Of a stretch of 64,000 nt of DNA, positions 24,991-35,001 are shown piece by piece; the first letter of the stretch is position 1, and each line of letters begins with the position of its first letter. A model generated the notes under the pieces. The model was not told the origin of the DNA. It worked only from the letters and a program-made list of their open reading frames with translations, and did no database searches. Source of the stretch: Actibacterium sp. (lineage in GTDB: Bacteria; Pseudomonadota; Alphaproteobacteria; Rhodobacterales; Rhodobacteraceae). The DNA is taken from positions 142,500 through 206,499 of the forward strand of contig JADQCB010000004.1 in NCBI GenBank assembly GCA_016278325.1, in the 5' to 3' direction. A program made the position numbers and the translations under genes.

Positions 24991-25575
24991 ATGGACGGAG
25001 ATTTCAGAAGACATTTCGTGCGTGAACCGCAGATGCTCCGCCATCATCCGGCGCTGGTCCTGAACGCGGATTACCGGCCCTTGTCCTATTATCCGCTTTC
25101 GCTGTGGCCCTGGCAGGAGGCGATAAAGGCGTCCTTCCTGGATCGGGTGAATATCGTCGCCGAATACGACCAGGTGGTGCGCAGCCCCACCACGGAAATC
25201 CGAATTCCCTCGGTCGTGGTGCTGAAAGATTATGTCAAACCCGGAAAGCGCGTGGCCTTCACGCGCTTCAATCTTTTTTTGCGGGATGAATTTTCGTGCC
25301 AGTATTGCGGCGGGCTGGGCGATCTGACCTTCGATCACGTCGTGCCCCGTGCAAGGGGCGGGGTGACCAGCTGGGAAAACGTGGTGGCCGCCTGTGCCCG
25401 GTGCAACCTGCGCAAGGGCGCCAAGAGCCTGCGCCAGGCCGGGATGAGCTTGCGCAAGCCGCCACGCCAGCCCGGGGCCGAGGAGCTGCGCAACATGGGG
25501 CGCAAGTTCCCGCCCAATTATCTGCACGACAGCTGGCTGGATTTCCTCTACTGGGATGCCGAACTGGAAGCCTGA
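24991..25575 (+). CDS. HNH endonuclease
   Basis: A 194-residue HNH-family protein common as a solitary gene in Alphaproteobacteria. Zinc-binding CxxC pairs (CQYCGGLGDLTFDHVVPRAR and CARCNLRKGAKSL) frame the core: DHVVPRARGG gives the HNH His, WENVVAAC the Asn, and RCNLRKG the last element. ATG 24991 has GGAG upstream; earlier in-frame starts fall in the 5' leader. No toxin, restriction or phage neighbours accompany it, so a housekeeping or repair role is possible, but unproven. Confidence 0.88.
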   Translation: MDGDFRRHFVREPQMLRHHPALVLNADYRPLSYYPLSLWPWQEAIKASFLDRVNIVAEYDQVVRSPTTEIRIPSVVVLKDYVKPGKRVAFTRFNLFLRDEFSCQYCGGLGDLTFDHVVPRARGGVTSWENVVAACARCNLRKGAKSLRQAGMSLRKPPRQPGAEELRNMGRKFPPNYLHDSWLDFLYWDAELEA

Positions 25576-25601
25576 GCCAAAACCGTTCATCAGCGGCCGC
25601 T

Positions 25602-25656
25602 GCGGTGCTAGACTTCCGGGGGCAGCACCGCTAGAGGTGCGTTGTTTGCGCTAACA
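25602..25656 (+). promoter_or_regulatory. zwf promoter region with LacI-type operator
   Basis: TAGACT at 25609-25614 is a likely -10 (TTCATC 17 bases upstream is a poor -35). It is flanked by an 8-bp perfect inverted repeat, GCGGTGCT (25602-25609) and AGCACCGC (25624-25631). Downstream, TGTTTGCGCTAACA at 25643-25656 is a near-perfect palindrome (one mismatched pair) with the central GCGC dyad typical of LacI/GalR operators. It sits in the early transcribed region, 20 bases before the zwf start, well placed for repression. Confidence 0.5.
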
Positions 25657-25676
25657 GTCAACGCGGTGAGGGCAAT

Positions 25677-27131
25677 ATGGTTTCACGTGTCATCCCGGTC
25701 GAACCGTTCGATCTGGTCATATTCGGTGGAACCGGTGACCTGGCGCGCCGCAAGATCCTGCCGGGCTTGTATCGCAGGTTCGTCGACGGGCAGATGCCGG
25801 CCGAGGCGCGGATCATCGCCGCCGCACGGTCCGAGAATACCGACGCGGCGTTCCGCGAAACCGTCCGCGCCGCGATCGGCGAATTCGTGACCAAGGAAAA
25901 GCAGGATGCGACCTGTATCGCGGCCTTTCTGGACCGGCTGAGCTATGTGCGGGTGGACGCGACCGGCAGCGACGGCTGGCAGGCGCTGGCCGAAAAGATG
26001 CGCAAGGACGTGATCCATGCCTATTATTTCTCGGTCGGGCCAGGCCTGTTCGGCGATCTGGCACGGCGCCTTCATCGCTTTGGCATCGCCGGAAGCCGGT
26101 GCCGGATCGTGGTTGAAAAGCCTTTCGGCCATGATCTTGAGAGCGCGCGGGATCTGAACGCGACGCTGGCCGAGCATTTCGACGAGCACCAGATCTATCG
26201 CATCGATCACTATCTGGGAAAGGAGACGGTGCAGAACCTGATGGCGGTTCGCTTCGGCAACATGCTGTTCGAACCGCTCTGGAATGCCCGCAATGTCGAT
26301 CACATCCAGATCACCGTGGCCGAGACGGTGGGCGTCGGCGGGCGCGGCGGCTATTATGACAAGGCCGGCGCCATGCGCGACATGGTGCAGAACCACATGA
26401 TGCAGTTGCTGTGCCTGATCGCGATGGAGCCGCCCTATGCCTTCGAACCGGATGCGGTGCGCGACGAGAAGCTCAAGGTGATCCGCGCGCTGGACCATGC
26501 CGATCCGGCCCAGATCGTGCGCGGGCAGTATCTGGCCGATGAGGAAGGGCGCGGCTATCGCGAGGATGTCGAGAATCCCGACAGCCGGACCGAGAGTTTC
26601 ATCGCGATGAAGCTGAACGTGTCGAACTGGCGCTGGAAGGGCACGCCATTCTATATCCGCACCGGCAAGCGGTTGCGCGCCCGGACCTCGGAGATCGCCA
26701 TCGTGTTCAAGGATCCGCCGCATTCGATCTTCGGCGATCAGGAAAGCCACAAGTCCAACGTGCTGGTCATTCGCCTGCAACCGAATGAAGGGATCAACCT
26801 GAAGGTCACGATCAAGGAGCCGGGGCCGGGCGGGATGCGCCTGATCGAGGTGCCGCTCGACATGTCGTTCAAAGAGGCGCTCGGCCCCGAGGCCGACGAC
26901 ATCCCCGATGCCTATGAGCGTCTGATCATGGATGTGATCCGCGGCAACCAGACCCTGTTCATGCGCGGCGACGAGGTCGAGGCCGCCTGGGCCTGGGCCG
27001 ACCCGGTGATCGCGGGCTGGGAACAGACCGGCGACCGGCCCATTCCCTATGATGCCGGCAGTTCGGGGCCCGAGGACGCGCTGATGCTCATGCATCGCGA
27101 CGGGCGACGGTGGCGCGAGGTAAAGGCATGA
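25677..27131 (+). CDS. zwf: Glucose-6-phosphate 1-dehydrogenase
   Basis: A 484-residue enzyme oxidising glucose-6-phosphate to 6-phosphogluconolactone with NADP+ (or NAD+). The dinucleotide motif FGGTGDLARRKILPGLYRR and the catalytic RIDHYLGKETVQN are intact, and length is standard. It is the first gene of zwf-pgl-pgi, which feeds the Entner-Doudoroff and pentose phosphate routes; in this family, glucose is mostly catabolised by Entner-Doudoroff. Its stop overlaps the pgl start (ATGA). Confidence 0.97.
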   Translation: MVSRVIPVEPFDLVIFGGTGDLARRKILPGLYRRFVDGQMPAEARIIAAARSENTDAAFRETVRAAIGEFVTKEKQDATCIAAFLDRLSYVRVDATGSDGWQALAEKMRKDVIHAYYFSVGPGLFGDLARRLHRFGIAGSRCRIVVEKPFGHDLESARDLNATLAEHFDEHQIYRIDHYLGKETVQNLMAVRFGNMLFEPLWNARNVDHIQITVAETVGVGGRGGYYDKAGAMRDMVQNHMMQLLCLIAMEPPYAFEPDAVRDEKLKVIRALDHADPAQIVRGQYLADEEGRGYREDVENPDSRTESFIAMKLNVSNWRWKGTPFYIRTGKRLRARTSEIAIVFKDPPHSIFGDQESHKSNVLVIRLQPNEGINLKVTIKEPGPGGMRLIEVPLDMSFKEALGPEADDIPDAYERLIMDVIRGNQTLFMRGDEVEAAWAWADPVIAGWEQTGDRPIPYDAGSSGPEDALMLMHRDGRRWREVKA

Positions 27132-27802
27132 ATTTCAAGGCGTATCCTGACCGGGAACTGATGATGATGGATCTGGCCGACCGAATGGCCAGCGAGTTGG
27201 GCGCCGCGCTGCGCCATCAGGATCGCGTCACATTGGCGGTGCCCGGTGGCACAACGCCGGGGCCGGTCTTTGACGCGCTTTGCGATGTCGACCTGGACTG
27301 GGACCGGGTCGATGTGCTGCTGACCGACGAACGTTGGGTGCTCGAAAGCTCGGACCGGTCCAACACCCGGCTGCTGCGCGAACGCCTGCTGACCGGTCAT
27401 GCCGCCGCGGCGCGGTTGTTGCCACTTCATGCGCCGGCCGGGCGTCCCGAGGATGTGCTGGGCGATCTGTCCGCCGCGATCGAGGCGGCGCTGCCGATTT
27501 CCGTTCTGCTTCTCGGGATGGGGGAGGACATGCATATCGCCTCTCTGTTTCCGGGGGCGGACCGGCTGGCCGATGCGCTGGACGACGATGCGCCGGTGCT
27601 GATGGCGATGCGCGCGTCCGGCGCCGATGAACCGCGGATCACCCTGACGGCGCCGGTTCTGCAAGGGGCGCTGTCGATCCACCTGGTCATTACCGGCCCG
27701 GAAAAGCGCGCCGCGCTGGAGCGCGCGACGCGGCTGCACGATCCGATGCAGGCGCCGGTCAAGGCCATCCTGAGGAATGCAACCGTGCATTGGGCAGAGT
27801 GA
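27128..27802 (+). CDS. pgl: 6-phosphogluconolactonase
   Basis: A 224-residue protein of the NagB/Pgl fold hydrolysing 6-phosphogluconolactone to 6-phosphogluconate. Signatures are [16 protein letters not shown] near the N-terminus, [20 protein letters not shown] and [17 protein letters not shown] (the family's GMGxDGHxASLFP, here with Glu-Asp-Met). ATG 27128 overlaps the zwf stop, and it is 4 bases from pgi. Confidence 0.95.
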   Translation: MNFKAYPDRELMMMDLADRMASELGAALRHQDRVTLAVPGGTTPGPVFDALCDVDLDWDRVDVLLTDERWVLESSDRSNTRLLRERLLTGHAAAARLLPLHAPAGRPEDVLGDLSAAIEAALPISVLLLGMGEDMHIASLFPGADRLADALDDDAPVLMAMRASGADEPRITLTAPVLQGALSIHLVITGPEKRAALERATRLHDPMQAPVKAILRNATVHWAE

Positions 27803-27806
27803 CGAC

Positions 27807-29435
27807 ATGAGTTTATGGGCAGAGATTGCGGCGGGGGCGCAGGCGGTAGCGAAGCGTGATATCGCCGAGTTGTTTGAAAGCCCCGATCGCGCGGCACGGT
27901 TTTCCGCGCGGCTGGACGGAATGCTGTTCGACTATTCCAAGACCAATCTGGATGACGCGACGCTGGACAAGCTGATCGCGCTGGCACAGCAGGCCGGCCT
28001 GGCCGAGCGTCGCGCCGCGATGTTTTCCGGCGCCAGGATCAACGAGACCGAGGGGCGCGCCGTGCTGCATACCGCTTTGCGCGCCAGCCGCGGCCCGGTC
28101 GTGGTGGACGGCGTCGACGTGATCCCCGAAGTTCACGCCACGCTGGAGCGGATGACCGCCTTCGCCAGGGACGTCCGCAGCGGCGCGTTCCGCGGCCAGG
28201 GCGGGGCGATCACGGACGTGGTCAATATCGGTATCGGCGGGTCCGACCTGGGCCCGGTGATGGCCTGCCAGGCGCTCGCATCCTTTTCGGACGGGCCGCG
28301 CTGTCATTTCGTCTCGAACGTGGACGGGGCGCATATCACCCAGGTGATGCGCGGGCTGGACCTGAGCCGCACGCTGGTGATCGTCGCCTCGAAGACATTC
28401 ACCACGATCGAGACGATGACCAACGCCGCCACGGCGCGGGCGATGATGGCCGAGGTCGTCGCGGATCCGGCGGCACAGTTCGTCGCCGTCTCGAGCGCGC
28501 TGGATCGCACCGATGCCTTCGGCATCCCGCGTGACCGGGTCTTCGGCTTTGCCGACTGGGTCGGCGGTCGATACTCGATGTGGGGGCCGATTGGCCTGTC
28601 GATCATGCTGGCCGTCGGGCCGGAAAATTTCCGGGCCTTCCTGCGCGGGGCCGAGGCGATGGACGAGCATTTCCGCCGCGCGCCCCTTGCCGAAAACCTG
28701 CCCGTCCTGCTGGCCCTGGTGGGGCTGTGGCATCACCAGTTCTGTGGCTATCCGACCCGCGCCGTTCTGCCCTATGACCAGCAGCTGGCGCGCCTTCCCG
28801 CCTATCTTCAGCAGCTGGAGATGGAAAGCAACGGAAAGCGCGTGGCCATGGACGGCTCGGATCTGGGCGTTCCGTCGGGCCCCGTCGTCTGGGGCGAGCC
28901 GGGGACCAACGGCCAGCATGCGTTTTACCAGCTGATCCACCAGGGCAGCTCGGTCGTGCCGTGCGAATTCATGGTGGCCGCCGAGGGGAACGAGATGGGA
29001 CGCTCGCGCCATCACCGCCTTCTGGTTGCCAATTGCCTGGCGCAGTCCAAGGCGCTGATGGAGGGACGATCGCTTGAAACCGCCCGCGCGCTGATGCGCG
29101 CGGCCGGGTTCACCGGCGCCGAGATGGAACGCCAGGCCCGGCATCGCGTCTTTCCCGGCAACCGTCCCTCGACGACGCTGATCTATCCGCAGCTCACACC
29201 GGACATGCTGGGCCGGATCGTCGCGCTATACGAGCACCGGGTCTTCGTCGAGGGTGTGATCCTGGGCATCAACAGTTTCGACCAGTGGGGCGTGGAACTG
29301 GGCAAGGAACTGGCCAGGTCGCTGGAGCCGGTTCTTGCCGGCGCCGACGGGGCCGGGCTTGACGGCTCGTCGCGCCAGCTGATCGGTTTCGTCCAGACGC
29401 ATTACGGCGAGGCGCTGAGCGATTTCGGCACCTGA
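27807..29435 (+). CDS. pgi: Glucose-6-phosphate isomerase
   Basis: A 542-residue enzyme interconverting glucose-6-phosphate and fructose-6-phosphate. Sugar-phosphate and active-site motifs are present: [30 protein letters not shown], catalytic Glu in [11 protein letters not shown], His in [12 protein letters not shown], and Lys in [20 protein letters not shown] 27807 directly follows the pgl stop. Together with zwf it lets fructose-6-phosphate be cycled back into the Entner-Doudoroff route. Confidence 0.97.
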   Translation: MSLWAEIAAGAQAVAKRDIAELFESPDRAARFSARLDGMLFDYSKTNLDDATLDKLIALAQQAGLAERRAAMFSGARINETEGRAVLHTALRASRGPVVVDGVDVIPEVHATLERMTAFARDVRSGAFRGQGGAITDVVNIGIGGSDLGPVMACQALASFSDGPRCHFVSNVDGAHITQVMRGLDLSRTLVIVASKTFTTIETMTNAATARAMMAEVVADPAAQFVAVSSALDRTDAFGIPRDRVFGFADWVGGRYSMWGPIGLSIMLAVGPENFRAFLRGAEAMDEHFRRAPLAENLPVLLALVGLWHHQFCGYPTRAVLPYDQQLARLPAYLQQLEMESNGKRVAMDGSDLGVPSGPVVWGEPGTNGQHAFYQLIHQGSSVVPCEFMVAAEGNEMGRSRHHRLLVANCLAQSKALMEGRSLETARALMRAAGFTGAEMERQARHRVFPGNRPSTTLIYPQLTPDMLGRIVALYEHRVFVEGVILGINSFDQWGVELGKELARSLEPVLAGADGAGLDGSSRQLIGFVQTHYGEALSDFGT

Positions 29436-29591
29436 CACGGGGTCCGGTCGGCTGCCTGTCCGGTGCCGGCGGTCCCGATGGCGGATGCAGGCGAATCCGG
29501 GGCCTTGCCGCCCATCCACCGCCCGACATGGTCCGCTTCGTGCCGCCGTTGTCGGCCGAATTGCCAGGCCGACATATCCGCGCCGGCGCGG

Positions 29592-30725
29592 TTACTGGAG
29601 GAACGGCATCGGATCGACGCTTTCGAAGCCTTTGCGCACCTCGAAATGCAGGAAGGCCGGATCGCCCTTGCGAATCTCGGCCACGGTCTGCCCGCGGCGA
29701 ACGCTGTCGCCCTTCTGCACGGTGATATTGTCGATATTGGCATAGACCGTCAGCATCTCACCCTCGTGGCGCAGCACCAGGATCGGAACCTGTTCGGTGT
29801 CGCGGGTGATCGCCGCGACGGTGCCCGCATCGGCGGCTTTCACCGGGGTGCCCGCGCTGGCGGCGATGTCGATGCCTTCGTTCTTGCCCTTTTCGTAACC
29901 GCGGATGATCGTGCCCTGGACGGGGAAGCCCATCAGGGACGTTTCCTCCTTGGCCTGCGCCATCTCGGGCGAGGGCAATGGATCGGTCGCGGGCGCGGCG
30001 GCCGGTTTCGTGTCTTCCTCGGGCAGGGGCCGCGCGGCGCTTGGCGGTGGCGGCGGGGCCGAGGCGGCGCCGGGACGAGAGGTTTGCATGTCCGGGGCGG
30101 GCGCGGATGCCTCGGCCGCGGCGACCGGGATCAGCAGATACTGCCCTTCGCGAACTTCGAGATCCGGGCCCAACCCGTTCCAGTCGGCCAGCGCGGTGAC
30201 CGAGACATTGTAAAGACGGGCGATCGAATAGGCGGTCTCGCCACGCTTGACCTTGTGGCGCGTCGGTTCGGGCTGCGACTGCGACGGGACGGGCGCCCTG
30301 GTGATCGTGCGCGTCCCGTCATCGGCCCGTTCGATGGCGGTTCCGGCCAGCGTGGTAATGTCGATCCTGTCGTCGGCCGCGCCGGTTCCGACGCGCCGCG
30401 GCAAGGCCAGGATTTCGCCGCCGCGCAGGGTAACGTCGGCGGGAATTCCGTTGTAGCGTGCCAGTTCATCGGCCGGCATGCCGATGCGCTGCGCCACATC
30501 GGCGACGGTATCGCCGCTGCGCGCCACCACGACCTGATAGTTCGGATAGGAAATCACGCCGCGCGCATCAGCCTCGGGGCGCGGGGCGGTTGCCTGAACC
30601 GCGGCCTGGGTGGTATCGGCCCGGCCGGGGCGCAGGTCCAGGTCGAAATTCTCGCACGCGGTCAGGGCAAGAACCGCGCTGCCGGCCAGAAGGGCGCGCA
30701 GGGGGGCGGATCGGACGGCTGGCAT
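29592..30725 (-). CDS. nlpD: NlpD/DipM-like LysM-LytM lipoprotein with degenerate metallopeptidase site
   Basis: A 377-residue lipoprotein. The lipobox LTAC places the lipidated Cys at residue 24. Two LysM domains follow (VVVARSGDTVADVAQRIGMP and HKVKRGETAYSIARLYNV), then a Pro/Ala-rich linker and a C-terminal M23/LytM domain. The usual HxGxD is NEGID and the TVYAHLD-type motif is TVYANID, so two zinc/catalytic His are missing while HFEVR remains. This matches amidase-activating LytM factors rather than active endopeptidases. ATG 30725 has GAGGAGAG upstream. It ends the surE-pcm-nlpD operon. Confidence 0.92.
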   Translation of the reverse strand: MPAVRSAPLRALLAGSAVLALTACENFDLDLRPGRADTTQAAVQATAPRPEADARGVISYPNYQVVVARSGDTVADVAQRIGMPADELARYNGIPADVTLRGGEILALPRRVGTGAADDRIDITTLAGTAIERADDGTRTITRAPVPSQSQPEPTRHKVKRGETAYSIARLYNVSVTALADWNGLGPDLEVREGQYLLIPVAAAEASAPAPDMQTSRPGAASAPPPPPSAARPLPEEDTKPAAAPATDPLPSPEMAQAKEETSLMGFPVQGTIIRGYEKGKNEGIDIAASAGTPVKAADAGTVAAITRDTEQVPILVLRHEGEMLTVYANIDNITVQKGDSVRRGQTVAEIRKGDPAFLHFEVRKGFESVDPMPFLQ

Positions 30726-30783
30726 CGGCTCTCTCCTCAAATTCCGTCGGCCCGTGTGGCCCGGACCTTTGCTTGCTTCGTCT

Positions 30784-31428
30784 TCAGTCCTTGCCGAGCC
30801 CTTCGACCAGCGGCACGAACCGCACCGGTCTGAGCTCGTGATATTCGAACCCGTGGGACGTACGGGTCACCTTTATCAGACGCTGGACGGTGTCCGACTG
30901 CCCCACCGGCACGACCATGATACCGCCTTCGCGCAACTGCGCCAAGAGCGGGCCTGGCGGATCTTCGGCGGCGGCGGTGACGATGATGCGGTCGAAGGGT
31001 GCCTGTTCGGAAAGCCCGTGCGAGCCGTCGCCCAGGATCGCGATGACATTGGTCAGGTCCAGCCGTTCGAAATTCGCCTGTGCGTCGGAGACGAGACGGC
31101 GATGCCGTTCGACAGTGTAGACGCGCCGCGCGAGCCGGCTCAGGATCGCGGCCTGGTAGCCCGAGCCGGTGCCGACCTCCAGCACCTTGTCGCGCGGCTG
31201 CGGATTCAGGGCCTGGGTCATCAGCCCGACGACCGAGGGCTGGCTGATGGTCTGCCCGCAGGCGATCGGCAGCGGCATGTCCTCATGCGCGCGGGCGGCG
31301 AACAGGCCGCGCGGAATGAAATCGCGCCGATCGGTCATCTCCATCGCCGTCAGCACACGCGTGTCGGTGACTCCCTTGGAGCGGAGCGCGAAGAGAAACT
31401 GCATTTTCCGCTCGGCGGAATCGGTCAT
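30784..31428 (-). CDS. pcm: Protein-L-isoaspartate O-methyltransferase
   Basis: A 214-residue SAM-dependent methyltransferase repairing isoaspartyl residues in aged proteins. The SAM loop [20 protein letters not shown] and post-motif [17 protein letters not shown] are characteristic. Its ATG overlaps the surE stop by 4 bases, and nlpD follows after 58 bases, reproducing the widespread surE-pcm-nlpD order. Confidence 0.96.
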   Translation of the reverse strand: MTDSAERKMQFLFALRSKGVTDTRVLTAMEMTDRRDFIPRGLFAARAHEDMPLPIACGQTISQPSVVGLMTQALNPQPRDKVLEVGTGSGYQAAILSRLARRVYTVERHRRLVSDAQANFERLDLTNVIAILGDGSHGLSEQAPFDRIIVTAAAEDPPGPLLAQLREGGIMVVPVGQSDTVQRLIKVTRTSHGFEYHELRPVRFVPLVEGLGKD

Positions 31429-32210
31429 TCGATCTGCTCTTTGAGCCAGGCCAGCGTGTCATGGGCGGTAAGGTCGGCGCGCATCGGCGTGACCGAGATA
31501 TATCCCTCCAGGCAATCGGCGACATCGGTGCCGGGCAGGGTGGGGTGTTGCTGGGCGCCGCCGCGCACCCACAGGAACTTGCGCCCCGATGGCGATGTGT
31601 GCGGCTCGACCCCGAAGAAACAATCCTTGCGATAGCCCTGGGCGCTGACGCGCAGGCCGCGCACCCTGTCGGCGGGAACGGGCGGAAAGTTGACGTTGTA
31701 GAACAGCCGGTAATCCTCGCCATCCCAGATCCCCTTGTCGAGCAATGCGCGCACGGTGGCCGCGCCATGTCGCGCCGCCGCGTCGAACCGGGTTTCATGG
31801 TCGTCATTTTCCGGGCCCATGTATTGCGACAGCGCGATCGCGGGCAGCCCCTGGAGCGCGGCCTCCATCGCGCCGCCGATGGTGCCGGAATACATCACGT
31901 TCTCGCCGGCATTGTTGCCCCGGTTCACGCCGGACAGCACCAGGTCGGGCGCACGATCGGAAAGCACCTCGTGCAGGCCGGCCATCACGCAATCGGCCGG
32001 CGCGCCTTCGGCGGCGAAGCGGCGCGGTCCCAGCTCATCGAGCATGAAGGGATGGGTGTAGGAGATCTTGTGCGCCACGCCGGATTGTTCGAAAGCCGGG
32101 GCGACGATCCAGACCTCGCCCCCGGGGCCGGCGATGTCCTCGGCGATGGCTTCGAGCACCTTCAGACCGGGTGCGTTGATGCCGTCGTCATTCGTTATCA
32201 GAATTCGCAT
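31425..32210 (-). CDS. surE: 5'/3'-nucleotidase SurE
   Basis: A 261-residue metal-dependent nucleoside monophosphatase. It begins [16 protein letters not shown] with the metal-binding Asp-Asp, and has [20 protein letters not shown] and the C-terminal [16 protein letters not shown]. The start at ATG 32210 is set by the invariant N-terminus; upstream in-frame codons are not part of the family. First gene of the leftward operon. Confidence 0.97.
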   Translation of the reverse strand: MRILITNDDGINAPGLKVLEAIAEDIAGPGGEVWIVAPAFEQSGVAHKISYTHPFMLDELGPRRFAAEGAPADCVMAGLHEVLSDRAPDLVLSGVNRGNNAGENVMYSGTIGGAMEAALQGLPAIALSQYMGPENDDHETRFDAAARHGAATVRALLDKGIWDGEDYRLFYNVNFPPVPADRVRGLRVSAQGYRKDCFFGVEPHTSPSGRKFLWVRGGAQQHPTLPGTDVADCLEGYISVTPMRADLTAHDTLAWLKEQIE

Positions 32211-32337
32211 GTGATCCTGCCCCATATGCCTTGCGGATAATCCATAATTGACGGCGGGCGGGGCGGCAAGCACGCGACGCCCCATCCGGGCGCCCGCCCA
32301 CCCACCCCTGCGCCCGGATGGGGCTTGGGGCAGGCAG

Positions 32338-32988
32338 TCACCCCAGCATTTCGATCAGCCGCAGCGCCTCGTCCCGGCAGGGGGTCAGCGCGGCGCGATC
32401 CTCGCCGGGGTAGAACCGGCCACGGGTGGCGGTGGGCATCGGTGCAGGCGTGAAGCGGATCACGCGGGGTGTGCCCAGCTTCGCCGTCTCCTGTTCCCAG
32501 GCGACGAACAGCGCCCGCTGCGCGGCCTTGGTGGCGGCATAGGCGCCGAGGAATTTGCCCGCGTTGGGATCGTCGAGATGCACCGCCGTGCCGGTCCCGG
32601 CCGCCTGAAGCAGGGGCGAGACGAAGGGGATCAGTTCCCCGGGCGCGGTGATCCCGGTGGCCACGGTTCTTGTCCAGTCCTTCGGATCCAGGTGGTCGGC
32701 AGGGGTCATCGGCGGCACGTGGATCGCGCAATGGACCCACAGATCCAGCCCGCCCCAACGATCATGGATCGACCGGCACAGGTGGCGCATGGCGTCGGTA
32801 TCGGTCACGTCCATCGGTGCAAGGGTGGCGCTGCCGCCGCGGGCCTTGATACGGTCGTCCAGCTCTTCCAGCGCACCGGTGGTGCGGGCGACGGCGACGA
32901 CATGCCAGCCCTGCGCGGCCAGTTCTTCGGCCAGGGCCGCGCCAAGGCCGCGCGAGGCGCCGGTGATCAGGGCGAGTTTGCGTGTCAT
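32338..32988 (-). CDS. Short-chain dehydrogenase/reductase with altered active site
   Basis: A 216-residue Rossmann-fold SDR. The NAD(P)-binding motif [19 protein letters not shown] and catalytic YAATK are present. The NNAG motif is replaced by WVHCAI, and the catalytic Ser position falls in [20 protein letters not shown], where no Ser is visible. Classical oxidoreductase activity is therefore doubtful. It is not part of a clear operon; the next leftward gene (surE) is over 100 bases away. Confidence 0.88.
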   Translation of the reverse strand: MTRKLALITGASRGLGAALAEELAAQGWHVVAVARTTGALEELDDRIKARGGSATLAPMDVTDTDAMRHLCRSIHDRWGGLDLWVHCAIHVPPMTPADHLDPKDWTRTVATGITAPGELIPFVSPLLQAAGTGTAVHLDDPNAGKFLGAYAATKAAQRALFVAWEQETAKLGTPRVIRFTPAPMPTATRGRFYPGEDRAALTPCRDEALRLIEMLG

Positions 32989-33028
32989 GGCCGCCTGTTG
33001 CAGCAGAACCGCCGCCGGGTCAAGCGGA

Positions 33029-33412
33029 TCAGCCCCCCGGCAGCGACAGGTGCATTGTGCTGCCGCCGCGGGCCAGTGTCATTCCCTGCGCGTCGATCCC
33101 GTGAACGGTTGCGCTGCCGATCCGGGTGCCCGGTGCGATCTTGTGAACCTGACCGCCGGGCAGGCGGACCAGCGCGGCGTTGCCGCCGGGCGAGAGCATC
33201 AGGCCGATCAGTGCCAGTTGCGAAAGATCCAGCGCATCGGCAACGGTCGCCGCATCGAGCGGCGCGGGGGTCTTGTCGGGCATGTCGGGGGTTCGATCCG
33301 GCGCGGGGCCGGGATCGCCTTTTGTTTCGCTGCCGCTGCCAATGTCACGTCGCGACCATTTGCGAAAGGGGATGTCCAGGCGTGGCCCGCCCTTGGGCAG
33401 GTTCCCGCGCAT
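33029..33412 (-). CDS. Hypothetical protein with GspC/PilP-like C-terminus
   Basis: A 127-residue protein. A basic, Pro-rich first half (RGNLPKGGPRLDIPFRKW) with no clear membrane helix is followed by a compact C-terminal segment (LDLSQLALIGLMLSPGGNAA, VRLPGGQVHKIAPGTRIGSA, TVHGIDAQGMTLARGGSTMH). That segment resembles the small beta-domain of GspC/PilP secretion and pilus proteins. No secretion genes are nearby. It lies 16 bases after purF on the same strand and may be co-transcribed. Function unknown. Confidence 0.7.
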   Translation of the reverse strand: MRGNLPKGGPRLDIPFRKWSRRDIGSGSETKGDPGPAPDRTPDMPDKTPAPLDAATVADALDLSQLALIGLMLSPGGNAALVRLPGGQVHKIAPGTRIGSATVHGIDAQGMTLARGGSTMHLSLPGG

Positions 33413-33428
33413 CGACCACGAAGGGCGG

Positions 33429-34919
33429 CTATTCGGCCGCCTTCGCCTCGAACCCGCGGGCGATCATGTCACTTGGCGCGACCGGGTATTCCCCCGAAAA
33501 GCAGGCGTCGCAATATTGCGGCGCATCGTTGTTGCGGCCCAGCGTCTCGCCCACCGCGCGGTAGAGCCCGTTGAGCGTGATGAAGCGCAGCGAATCCACT
33601 TGCAGATGCGCGCGCATCTCTTCTTCGCTCATCGAGGCGGCCAGCAGTTTCTCGCGCTGCGGCGTATCGACGCCATAGAAACAGGGCCAGGCCGTCGGCG
33701 GGCTGGCGATGCGGAAATGCACCTCGGCCGCGCCGGCATCCAGGACCATTTCCTTGATCTTGCGGCTTGTGGTGCCACGCACCACCGAATCGTCCACGAG
33801 GATGACACGCTTGCCCCGGATAAGGGCGCGATTGACGTTCAGCTTCAGCCGCACACCCATGTTGCGGATCTGCTCGGTCGGTTCGATGAAGGTGCGCCCC
33901 ATATACTGGTTGCGGATGATCCCCATGCCATAGGGAATGCCGCTCTCGAAGCTGTAGCCGATCGCCGCCGGCGTGCCGCTGTCGGGCACCGGGCAGACCA
34001 GATCGGCCTCGACCGGGGCTTCGCGCGCAAGCTCGATGCCGATTTGGCGGCGGGTCTCATAGACCGACCGGCCGCCGAGAATGCTGTCGGGGCGCGAGAA
34101 ATAGACATGCTCGAAGATGCAGAAGCGCGGGCGCGCCGGTTCGAAGGGGCGATAGCTTTCGACCCCCTCATCGTTGATGACGACCATCTCGCCGGGCTCG
34201 ATCTCGCGCACGAACTCGGCGCCGATGATGTCCAGCGCGCAGGTCTCCGAACTCAGCGCCCAGCCATCGGCGACGCGGCCCAGCACCAGCGGACGCACGC
34301 CCAGCGGGTCGCGCACGCCGATCAGCTTGGTGCGGGTCATCGCGACGATGGAAAACGCCCCCTCGACCCGGCGCAGCGCATCCTTCATCCGCTCGGGGAT
34401 GTTGCGTTGCAGGGAGCGCGCCATCAGGTGGATGATGCATTCGCTGTCCGATGAGCTCTGGAAGATCGAGCCGCGCTCGATCAGTTCGCGACGCAGCGCC
34501 TCGGCATTGGTGATATTGCCGTTATGGGCGATCGCCGCGCCGCCCATCGAGAATTCGCCGAAGAAGGGCTGCACGTCGCGGATCTGTGTCGGGCCCTTCG
34601 ACCCGGAGGTGGAATAGCGCACATGCCCGATCGCCAGCGGGCCGGGCAGCGTCTCCATCAGGCCGGCCTTGGTGAAATTGTCGCGCACATAGCCGAACCG
34701 GCGGGCCGAGTTGAAGCCCTGTTCGGAATCGTGGCTGACAATGCCCCCGGCCTCTTGTCCGCGGTGCTGAAGCGCATGCAGGCCGAGCGCCACGAAATTC
34801 GCCGCATCGGCCACGCCGATCACGCCGAACACGCCGCATTCCTCTTTTAGCTTGTCATCGTCGAACGGGTGGCTGGGGGGCATCGCGCGCATTCCGGCGG
34901 GCTCCGAATCCATTTGCAT
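33429..34919 (-). CDS. purF: Amidophosphoribosyltransferase
   Basis: About 480-496 residues. It catalyses the first committed step of purine synthesis (PRPP plus glutamine to phosphoribosylamine). The propeptide precedes nucleophile Cys in KLKEECGVFGVIG; PRPP loop VILVDDSVVRGTTSRKI; a C-terminal YCDACFSGEYPV Cys pair. Start is ambiguous among ATG 34919, 34892 and 34883. The putative promoter (34933-34961) would start transcription near 34926, leaving no RBS for 34919, so a shorter start is likely. cvpA and radA lie upstream on the same strand. Confidence 0.95.
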   Translation of the reverse strand: MQMDSEPAGMRAMPPSHPFDDDKLKEECGVFGVIGVADAANFVALGLHALQHRGQEAGGIVSHDSEQGFNSARRFGYVRDNFTKAGLMETLPGPLAIGHVRYSTSGSKGPTQIRDVQPFFGEFSMGGAAIAHNGNITNAEALRRELIERGSIFQSSSDSECIIHLMARSLQRNIPERMKDALRRVEGAFSIVAMTRTKLIGVRDPLGVRPLVLGRVADGWALSSETCALDIIGAEFVREIEPGEMVVINDEGVESYRPFEPARPRFCIFEHVYFSRPDSILGGRSVYETRRQIGIELAREAPVEADLVCPVPDSGTPAAIGYSFESGIPYGMGIIRNQYMGRTFIEPTEQIRNMGVRLKLNVNRALIRGKRVILVDDSVVRGTTSRKIKEMVLDAGAAEVHFRIASPPTAWPCFYGVDTPQREKLLAASMSEEEMRAHLQVDSLRFITLNGLYRAVGETLGRNNDAPQYCDACFSGEYPVAPSDMIARGFEAKAAE

Positions 34920-34932
34920 GCAGGATGGCCTC

Positions 34933-34961
34933 TATTTAGTGGCTCGTCCGGGCAATGTCAC
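34933..34961 (-). promoter_or_regulatory. Candidate purF promoter
   Basis: On the minus strand GTGACA (34961-34956), a 17-base spacer and TAAATA (34938-34933) form a good sigma-70-like pair just upstream of purF, in the 82-base gap after cvpA. Confidence 0.45.
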
Positions 34962-35001
34962 CCAAGGATCACGAAACGGTGGCCGGTCGGCCCGGCGCGC
35001 G

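Noticed and set aside
24991-25575. HNH gene as part of a defence island
   Set aside because: Neighbours are housekeeping genes; no restriction, toxin-antitoxin or CRISPR genes flank it.
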